DNA of 64,000 nucleotides. Origin: Ciona savignyi. Its lineage: Eukaryota; Chordata; Ascidiacea; Phlebobranchia; Cionidae. The stretch lies in contig CH003129.1 in assembly GCA_000149265.1 (NCBI GenBank), forward strand, positions 611,011 through 675,010. Direction: 5' to 3'. The position numbers were made by a program, and so were the translations under genes. The notes under the pieces are model-generated. The model was given only the letters and a program-made list of their open reading frames with translations. It was not told the DNA's origin and searched no databases. Positions 21,690-30,460 of this stretch are shown here, in pieces (the first letter of the stretch is position 1; each line of letters opens with the position of its first letter).

Positions 21690-23135
21690 AAAAGGAGAAA
21701 TTTGTGCATTTTATACTTAGATGTCGGACGCCATGCCATGCTTGTCACAATCATGATTTGAGAAAATAAATTTTTTAGGGTATTTCCCTTGGTAATCTTT
21801 TTTTATTTCTTTTAAGTGTTAATTCAGTGGCTAATGCACTTACATTTCACCAAATCTATTTAAAATTGGAGATGCCGTTCAAGCGCTATGCCCCGAAAAG
21901 CATTTTTTTAGAAAAAAAATACCGTTTTGGTTTTTAACATCTCATGCATGTCACAATCATAATTCAGGAACATATCTTCGGTTTGGGGGAAATTACCCTA
22001 GTAAATGTTTTCTTTCTTTTAATTGGAACAGAGTGATTAATGGTCTAATATTTCAACAAATCTGATTCAAATTGGAGCAGCCTTTTAAGCGCTATGCCCC
22101 AAAAAGCTAATTTATTATAAAAAAATACCGTTTTGGTTTTTTAACATCCTAGGGGAATTTCCCTAGATTTATTACCCAAAATTTTGGTTTCTGCATATAT
22201 AGGCCATGTTGTCTAACAAATAACAAAGTTTGATTGCCCCTACATTTTTACGTCTTTTAGATGGCATGCCTGCCAGTTCTGTCACAGTCATCATTTAAGA
22301 ACAAAGGTTATTTTTTAGGGTATTTCCCTAGGTAATTTTTTTGTTTCCTTTAAGTGTTAAATCAGTTACTAATGCACTTACATTTTACCAAATCTGATTC
22401 AAATTGGAGCTGCCGTTCAAGCGCTATGCGCAAAAGAACTAAATTTTTAGAAAAACACACCGTTTTGGTTTTTTAATATCCTAGGGGAATTCCCCTGGAT
22501 TTATCACCCAAAATTTTGGTTTCTGCATATCTAGACCATGTTGTCAAAACATAACAAAGTATCTAGACCATGTTGTCTAACAAATACTAAAGTTTAATTG
22601 CGATTCCATTTTTCCTTCCGGTAGGTGTCGGGGCGACATGGCATGCCTGTCACAATCATGATTTGAAAACAAAATCTTATTTTTTAGGGTATTTTCCTAA
22701 GTAATTTTTTCATTTCCTTTAAGTGTTAAATCAGTTACTAATGCACTAACATTTAACCAAATCTGATTCAAATTGGAGCTGCCGTTCAAGCGCTGTGCCC
22801 CAAAAAAACTATACTTGCTTCTAAACCATGATTGTAAGAGGCATGCCATATTTTGCCGACAACTTTGATAACATTACTCAGATATGTAAAAACAATAATT
22901 AATGTACTAAGCCCAGGGGAATTCCCCGAAATAAAAAAAACTCAATCGGACTGTTTTGGGAATTTACCTTCATTTTACTACAGCGCTTGACAAGAGGATT
23001 AAATTTAAAACATTTGTGGTAAAATGTTTCTAAATCTAACACGCTTATACTTTTTGTAACTACAGATGGAAAAAAGTTTGGTTTAATAACTATGGGACCC
23101 ATGCGTTTATGCTTGCAGAAACAAAACTACGAATC
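21690..23135 (+). repeat. Array of about 335-bp units plus a terminal module (copy 1)
   Basis: Three to four diverged units each carry GGTATTTCCCTAGGTAATTT, a TTCAAGCGCTATGC word, CCGTTTTGGTTTTTAA, an AGGGGAATTCCCCTGG palindrome and ATGGCATGCCTGTCACA. From about 22985 a different module with GGGACCCATGCGTTTATGC follows and stops at about 23135. The same modules recur at 36745-40059. No coding capacity is seen. Confidence 0.85.
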
Positions 23136-23169
23136 TCGATTAAATGGATGGTTAAGCACAATCCTTTAA

Positions 23170-23876
23170 AGGGGAACTGAAGTCGATTTTAAGAATATCT
23201 TAATAAATGGAAAAAAATACGCTGATTTCAAAAATCAAATCAGTTTCTTCCAATATTTTTTTGTTAAAGAGTTATGAGCAAATATGCTTTCATTTTATGT
23301 TAGGGGATTTCCCGTATTACGTCATTGACGTTGTTGAGATTTCGTGCCTGTATGCATTGTATACAATCATGTGCCAGTTTAGAGGTGAATTAGTAACAGA
23401 AGCGCCTGTAGGAGTCTTCACTTCTATAATTTATGATATAAATTGCTAAGACTTATTATTCTAAAGTCATTTAAATACGAGACCTGTATACCTCAGCATT
23501 CAGCTTAGGTCCAGGACCGTGCAGGCCTTAATGAGCGCCCTTAAAGTAAACTGTCACCATGTACATTGGTTCAGTTAGACTATATGACAAGTGTTATGCT
23601 AAGTCTTCATAAAAAAACGAAAATACAACGCTCCTGCAGGCGCTTCTGTTACTAATTCACCTCTAAACTGGCACATGATTGTGTACAATGTATATAGGCA
23701 CGAAATCTCAACAACGTCAATGACGTAATACGGGAAATCCCCTAACATAAAATGAAATGCATATTTGCTCATAACTCTTTAACAAAAAAATATTGGAAGA
23801 AACTGATTTGATTTTTGAAATCAGCGCATTTTTTTCCATTTATTAAGATATTCTTAAAATCGACTTCAGTTCCCCT
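23170..23876. mobile_element. Foldback (Kolobok/piggyBac-type) element with TTAA duplication
   Basis: Arms of about 245 bp are nearly perfect inverted repeats (outer ends AGGGGAACTGAAGTCG and CGACTTCAGTTCCCCT) around a unique centre of about 220 bp. TTAA lies directly outside both ends (23166-23169, 23877-23880). AGGGGAAC ends with TTAA sites fit Kolobok-type elements; piggyBac is an alternative. No transposase is present. The ORF at 23207-23449 is in the left arm and is not recognised. Confidence 0.85.
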
Positions 23877-23880
23877 TTAA

Positions 23881-24816
23881 CGGAAATCTTCCTTACGTGT
23901 TTTAAAGAAACTCTATACTCTGTTGTTACTTTACAATGCGTCTGGCCTAAGTGCTTTGTACAGATGTTATTATTCACAACTTAGTAAGGAGTGTGTGAAC
24001 CGGTTCTTTACAGAAGGAAAGAAAAGTAAACTGTTACCCGCCACTGAAGCAAGCAGAAATATACAACCGTTTTTAAACGTTTCCACGCACACGCTCTTAA
24101 GCTAGCGCAACGTTGTTTTCTTTCTAGGAGCCGGCTCGCGGCCGAACACTCACTATCAATTAAGCAACAAAGGCCAACACGCCCGTGCGTTTGGACAACA
24201 TTAAGTAATTAGCCATAATTGAAGTGTATTACATTTTTTAGACGTGAAGCAACAGAAAGTACAGATCTTCAGACTAAGCAATTTTATATGAAGATACCTT
24301 CAATCCGTATACTGTGGAAAATTTAGAATTTATTTTTTTAGGGACACACTTTTCACACACATATTTGAATAAAAACGGGTACAGGGTAGTCATGTGAAAA
24401 ATGGTAGTCACCTGATGCAAACCAGGTACATACAGTGTTTAATATACTTTTATACAGGCGTGAGCAAATCGTCTCGATTACTAAATCACGTGTAGACTTA
24501 GTTTTTTAAGACTCCCAAATAATAATTAAAATATTTAAAGCAACGTTTAAAATCAAACACAGCATAACCACAAGTATAATTTGTAGTATAGAAATTGCTT
24601 GTTATTGCCAAGAAAAAAATAGAACCAACTGTCCGAGGTGTGGTGGCATGCATTATACACTACTTAACACACATCAGTATTTAATATAATTTGAAGTAAA
24701 TTACAATAGTTGACTAAACTACTTTTATTTGTAAGACTATAGTTTCGCACAGCATTATATCAGTGATGTATGAAAAGGTAATAGAGCATCAAACTGCATA
24801 AACTATAACTATTTTT
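23881..24816. other. Intergenic, nothing recognised
   Basis: AT-rich with a short GC-richer patch near 24130 (GAGCCGGCTCGCGGCCG). The ORF at 23923-24105 has no features that support a gene. Confidence 0.5.
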
Positions 24817-25473
24817 CGACGGGTTAGTCTGGTGGTTTAGTGCGACGCCTTTTAGCCAAAGGGTTGCAGGTTCGAAACTTGTCGCTAGCTAGTCGGTTGT
24901 GTCATTGGGCAAGACACTTAACGGACATTGCCTGACCCGAGGGGATAAATGGGTTATACTAAATTGAAGGAACGTGTAAATCATACACAACACACTGCAA
25001 TAGCTATGGTGACCCGACGGTGGGATCGAGGTGATCTGACGATTGCCCGTGTGTTAACCCCCTTGCGGGCCCGGTGCTAGGAACCGCGGGGCCCAATTAG
25101 AAATGTGATGGCGGGGCCCCTACTCTTCATATAGCAAAATTTATGGGTGTTTATATATCGCAAGCAAGCAACTGATTTGCAAGCAAGCGACCATATTCAT
25201 TATGACGTAGTAGGCAGACATAGAAATATAAATTTGACTTAGTTACGATGCATAACAAATTGATATTATGAGAAAGAATATTATTTCACTTTTTATTTTA
25301 CGTTTCAGTAGTATTTTAAACCTTGTAATACAGAGAGGCCCCTGCTAGCGCGGGTCCCTTTCAAGGTGCGGGGCCTAATTTGATCTAAACGGTCAAATCG
25401 GTCTAAAACCGGCCCTGCCCCCTTGGTATCCCATTCACGGGAATAAACATGAATATCCTATCCTATCGTATCC
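24817..25473 (+). mobile_element. Full-length SINE split by a hAT insertion
   Basis: The head (GGGTTAGTCTGGTGGTTTAG, GGTTCGAAACTTGTCGC) and body run to 25065. The tail (TATCCCATTCACGG to CCTATCCTATCGTATCC) resumes at 25418 after the hAT element. Confidence 0.88.
25066..25417. mobile_element. hAT-type MITE, copy 2 (352 bp), inserted in a SINE
   Basis: Inverted copy of the element at 10569-11033. CCCCCTTG is duplicated exactly at 25058-25065 and 25418-25425. The left end CGGGCCCGGTGCTAGG has a base change against copy 1. The centre is shorter than in copy 1. Confidence 0.88.
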
Positions 25474-25628
25474 TTATTTTCATTTTTTCTATACATAATA
25501 TTTTTTATATATTGTTGTACACTGTAAACTTAGTAATTGTGCTGTTAAGCGAAACAATCTGCAAATAAAATTGAAATCTAATTCAGATTTTGGTGAACAC
25601 TATTTAAATATTTTTCTTATTTTGTTTT

Positions 25629-25669
25629 AGCGCCATATGTGATGTAATAGAATATACTAAGTTGTTAAC
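25629..25669 (+). promoter_or_regulatory. Acceptor and 5' UTR of the fucosyltransferase, with two minimal uORFs
   Basis: TTATTTTGTTTTAG ends at 25630, a strong acceptor (cis or spliced-leader) 39 bases before the start codon. The leader contains ATGTGA and ATGTAA, two start codons followed at once by stops, which could reduce initiation at the main ATG. Confidence 0.45.
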
Positions 25670-28262
25670 ATGGAAGATAAAAAATGCTTCTTTCTTGGTT
25701 TGTTGATCTGCATATCTGTTTTTGTTTTGTTCTGCCAATTCATCTTATCAATTGAACCAGACAACAAGCCAGTTGTACGGCAAAGTACCACCCTTATCCG
25801 CTTATTTTTGAAGAAAACGCCAAACACTACACCGCCAATTCCGCTTAAGATTATAGAACCAACAAGCCCAATTACCAGAGAACTAAATATAATTACAAGT
25901 TCTGAAACGATGAATACGACACCTTCACAATTACGAGATACAACGGAAAACAAACCAAAGTAAGATATATAGATCGTGATTTGAAAATATGATATGTGTG
26001 TATTATCATGATAGGTGTGTGTATTAGACTTTGGACATTTTACAGTGTGGATTGGATAGGATAGAATAGGATATTCATGTTTATCCCCGTGAATGAGAAA
26101 ACCAAAGGGGTTAACACACGGACAATCGTAAGATCACCTCGCTCCCACCGTCCGGTTACCGGAGATATTTTTGTGTGTTGTATATGATAGACACGTTACT
26201 TCAATTTGGTACAATCCACTAATCCGCTGGGTTCAGGCAATATCCGTGAAGTGCCCAAGCACATAGCCGACTAGCTAGCGACCAGTTTCGAACCTGCAAC
26301 CTTTCGATTAAGGCGTCGCACTGGGTGTGCGGACGCTCTGAAGATATTGAATGTAAAATATTTGCAGCTGTGTATACATGTTCAATAGAGCATCTTCTTA
26401 ATGTAAAAAGATACAGAAAGTTTAAATAATTTGGAATAGGTTGCTTCTTAAATTTATAGTTGCAATAAAATAGTAAATTAGTAAAAACATTCATATCGAG
26501 ATTTTGCACCGTTATTATTTCTATAGCGTGTGAAGCGTCGTAGCTTGCTCTTACTGTGGCGGCCACCGTGGGGTTTGTTCAGTGAGGGGCGAAATGAGGG
26601 GTTTCGGGCTGGAGAATGTGAGATGACGTATAACAGATCAAGGATTGCAGAAGCTGGCGCCGTCATTTTTCATTATTCGGGGCTTGATCAGGAAGAAATG
26701 CCTTGGAAACATTACAGGTTTTACGAAGGGTCATGTTTAACGCGTGGTTAAGATAACCTTGTAACTAATGGTTGGGTGCTGTTATTAGTAGAGGGAGTGG
26801 GTATTTTGGTTAAATAGGACCATTTATTAATGAGATTCGGCTTTCTGTAGATATATTGATGGGACGTTTTTCTAATTTGCGAAGATATAAACACACAACT
26901 TTTCATTTTAATTGTAAAGAGTTAGTTAGGTAAAAATGTGTAATGAAATTAAGTAGTGAGATTCGCCTGTGAATGGGAAAACCAAGGGGGTTAACACACG
27001 GGCAATCGTCAGATCACTTCGCGCCCACCGTCGGGTTATACCAGAGTTATATTGCAGTAATTTTGTATGATTCACACGTTCCTTAAATTTAGTAGAATCC
27101 ATTAAGCCGCTGGGTTCAAGCAATCTTGGTAAATTGCCTTGCCCAAGGACGCAACAAACTAGCTAGCGACCAGTTTCGAACCTACAACCCATCGGCTGTA
27201 AGGCGACGCACTTAACCAGTAGACTTATATGTCGGACAAAGATGACACGTGGGAGTTTGATATTCAGATATGTTTTATTGCGCAGAGACTCCGCTCAGTA
27301 CTTCGTGTTTACGAGCATGGAGTCACCTAACTATGTAATGCATGCGGAGCATCGATCGATGAGCAAGTTTGACGGCGGCTTCATTAATTGGACGATGACT
27401 TACCGGAGTGACGGCAACGTTTTCTGCCCATATATCGAATCCAATGCCGCCATTTCCATATTTAAACGAGACCAGGCCTGGCTAAACTCAACTTTGGCAA
27501 CGAAGTCAAAACTTGCGGTAAGTTTATAACTGAGAGAAGTGGGAAATAAATCGGCCACGATATTCACTTATAGAAACTCAATAATTACCGCCGACTTTCT
27601 CTGGCCCGAACTTGGCGTCTCAAGCTTACAGTCGTTTTGAAACAGTTTACAATTTTAGAACTTAACTTCTTTGCTTCTCGCAGTTGTGGGTGGTGAGCAA
27701 TTGTGGCCTTCTTCGCGGATCGCGTCTTCGAATGGATTACGTTACGAAACTCGTTGAAGCCGGGCTTCCAGTCGACCGATATGGCAAGTGTTTCAACAAC
27801 AAAGAAGAATTGGCGAAGATGTCTTCAGCAGATTTCAACTCCTATAAATTCTATTTGTCGTTTGAAAACGCGGAACACTGTAAAGATTACATGACTGAAA
27901 AGTTTTGGCGAAGCGGTATCGAAAATGGAAAAGTCCCTGTTGTTTGGGGTCCTAAAAAGTCGGACGTGGAGCATCTGGCCCCTCCCGGTTCGTTCATCCA
28001 CGCAGACGACTTTGAAAGTCCAGCCAAACTTGCGGCTTATCTCTTGTACCTCGATAAGAACGATACGGCGTACAGAGAGTATTTTAAGTGGGTAGAACAT
28101 CCTGGAGAGGAAATAAAACGAATCAAAGAACTATATGCAAGAACTCGTGAAGAAGTGTTGTGTGATAAACTTTTGTCCAACCCTTCCCCAAATATTGTGG
28201 AATCTGTGACCGATTTCTTTTATAACTCCGAATCAAAGGAATGCTTATCAAATGTTTCATAG
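25670..28262 (+). CDS. Alpha-1,3-fucosyltransferase-like GT10 enzyme
   Basis: A Golgi type II enzyme that would transfer fucose from GDP-fucose to N-acetylglucosamine-containing glycans. Exon 1 (25670-25959) encodes a short cytosolic tail, a membrane anchor (CFFLGLLICISVFVLFCQFI) and a Thr/Pro-rich stem. Exons 26527-26717, 27286-27517 and 27684-28262 encode 333 residues of catalytic domain. SLLLLWRPPWG and ESPNYVMHAEHR are N-terminal subdomain signatures, and NWTMTYRSDGNVFCPY matches the family. The donor-binding motif runs FYLSFENAEHCKDYMTEKFW to VPVVWG. Exons 2-4 join in phase. Exon 1, with its strong GTAAGA donor, ends in phase 2, whereas exon 2 must start in phase 0 because TAG precedes it. 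A small exon may be missed, or a weaker donor used. Two SINEs lie in its introns. The exact linkage specificity cannot be read. Confidence 0.9.
26053..26320 (-). mobile_element. SINE in fucosyltransferase intron 1
   Basis: Full-length reversed copy from GGATAGGATAGAATAGG to AAGGCGTCGCA, including GTTTCGAACCTGCAACC. It occupies half the intron in which the reading frame is unresolved. Confidence 0.85.
26955..27235 (-). mobile_element. SINE in fucosyltransferase intron 2
   Basis: Reversed copy (GTGAATGGGAAAACCAAGGG to GACGCACTTAACC), tail partly lost. It ends about 50 bases before the exon 3 acceptor. Confidence 0.85.
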
Positions 28263-29224
28263 TTTTTATAATGGCAAACAATTGCGATGAACACGTAATG
28301 CTTTTTTTATTATATGGCTTCAATATAATTCATAATCAGTCAGTTCGTGCTATCTTGCGTGTTCTGTGCTCTCGTCGGCGGAAACGATGCTTATAGACTT
28401 TATTTCAATAGAGACCGTTGTCTTGTTGAATAGTTACCAATTTTGTCCCGTGAAATTAGGGTGTTTCTTACTTGATGCTCGAAGTTGCTTGGTTTTGAAA
28501 TTGCTTTTTAGACACCATGCGTTGTGCCACTCGTCGTTGTACTTGAAACTTCGAATTAAAGTTGACTTCGTAAATTGTTCGTTTCGGGAAGTTACGTGTT
28601 CAATTTCACAGGGATCCCAATATAGGCTCGCGCTTTTCTCTTAGATTTCACTGACCGGGACGCTGGCTAAGTTTGCTTTAGCTGGCTGCCTATAAACGGT
28701 CTCTCGCGAGCTGCGCCGCGGAAAGTCTCCACTTTTCACAGAATGCCTACTAACTATTATAGCAGCAACGATTTGTAAATTCTAAAACCTAAGTTTAAAG
28801 TCTAATTCTTGATCTATTTTAGTTGTATTCTGCGTCTTCAAATATAACAGTTTTGTCCGCGAAGCAAGTTACTATATTTTTGTACAAGTTGTATAGTCTG
28901 AAAACTATGTTAACGATTTAAACAGTGGAAATGGACCGAACAAAGTGATATAACTACGTAAAGAGTAATAAACATGTGAGAGTCTTTAAACCTTAAACGC
29001 CAAAAAACGACAGTTAAATTATAAAATACATTATACATCAAATAAATTAATACTAATATATGTACGAGGTGCTACAACATCTAATTTTTCTACAGTTGTT
29101 AACTCTGATAATATAAATATACGAGATGCTACACCTTTGTCTTGATTTTATCTGGCCTGTCAATCAGCTTTAATTTTCTAGAATCTCGTACTTAACGCAT
29201 TAACCATTCGATTACACGACTGCG

Positions 29225-29412
29225 TAATACACTTTAACACGAGTGGTGTGTGCTATACCAAATAAATCCGCCACAAATTTGGAAATGACTTTAAAACAGA
29301 TACGTAAAATACTTTAACACGAGTGATGTGTGATATATCACATTAGATTAGCCACAAATTTGGAAATTAATTAAACAGAGCCACATAAAATACTTTAACA
29401 CGAATGGTGTAT
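29225..29412. repeat. Threefold tandem repeat, 60-75 bp units
   Basis: ACTTTAACACGAGTGGTGTG, ACTTTAACACGAGTGATGTG and ACTTTAACACGAATGGTGTA each follow a CGTAAAATAC-like word. GCCACAAATTTGGAAAT separates them. Confidence 0.8.
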
Positions 29413-29589
29413 AAACCCGCTCAATTACGATAAAGGACGGAATTTTTATAATTAATCATTTCGTGAACGGGAAAACGCGAAAGCCTTGTAGAACAATTAA
29501 CCGGATAGTCGTAAGATTCCCCGCGGGAACCAATTCGGTCGTGGAAATCAGAAATGCATTTGTTTCAATATCTCAATTTAGATTAATAG

Positions 29590-30010
29590 CATTATAAGAT
29601 AGGATATTTATGTTCATCCCCGCGTCTGGAAGAACACAAGGAACGTTATTTAAAAAAAATTTACTGGGTTTATTTTCGAACGCATAATGGGCTCGTGGCT
29701 AATACCATTTTTTTGAATGTATAGGTCTAAGTGTATCGGAACCATTCGGCCACACTACCGTAAGTTAGCACACGGTTATAAATCGTCAGATCACCTCGCG
29801 CCCACCGTCAGGTTACCGGAGCGATTGCAGTGTTGTGTATATAATTAAGACGTTCCTTAAATTTCAGTAGAAACCCATTAATCTTCTACTTTCTAGCGAT
29901 GTTTGTGCTAAGTACCTTGCAAATTGCCACGATCGTACAGGATAGTTCGATCCGACAACCTTTCAGTTGCTTGCAGACCACCAACAGTCTTACCAATTGA
30001 CTATACGCCA
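29590..30010 (-). mobile_element. SINE remains, interrupted
   Basis: A tail piece (ATAGGATATTTATGTTCATC) near 29600 and body plus head from about 29770 (CGTCAGATCACCTCGCGCCC) to 30010, separated by unrelated sequence. Confidence 0.65.
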
Positions 30011-30460
30011 GCTAATACAGGTAACTGAAGTGTTAGCGTATCATTATATTAAGTATAGATAAGAAGGCACTGGAAAGGCAATACAAAAATAGAGAAATAA
30101 AATTTCGACTGTTTAAATGGACATGTGACGCATACATAAATACGTCATAATCATCCTTTGTTATTGCGGACTGCTATTGTAGGTGTATGGGTTATCCGAT
30201 AAAATACCATTAACTTTCTTGGATCTATATACGTAATATTAGCCCCAGTATTACTGCGAATAATAACGCGTAAACGTTTGCAATGTACAAAGCATAAATA
30301 CCTTATCATCAATCACGCTTGTTTCCGTTGAAACAAACGACAGATTACTAAGCATAAGTTATTTGCGTATGCTCCATACGCAAGTAAAAGCTAGTTAAGG
30401 CGCTGGTTTTAAAAGAATGCCAACTGGAAATTTACTCGTTTTGTTCGCATCAAAAAAAGG

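Larger units (their letters stand above)
28263..30460. other. Intergenic region between fucosyltransferase and lectin-like gene
   Basis: No supported gene. The ORF at 28366-28644 and others show no domain or exon signature. The region holds a triplicated sequence (29225-29412) and SINE remains (29590-30010). Around 28680-28740 there is a local GC-rich patch of unknown meaning. Confidence 0.5.

Noticed and set aside
23207..23449. 80-codon ORF
   Set aside because: Lies in one arm of the foldback element.
26530..26751. Separate gene starting at 26530
   Set aside because: It is exon 2 of the fucosyltransferase; the frame runs past its donor only by chance.
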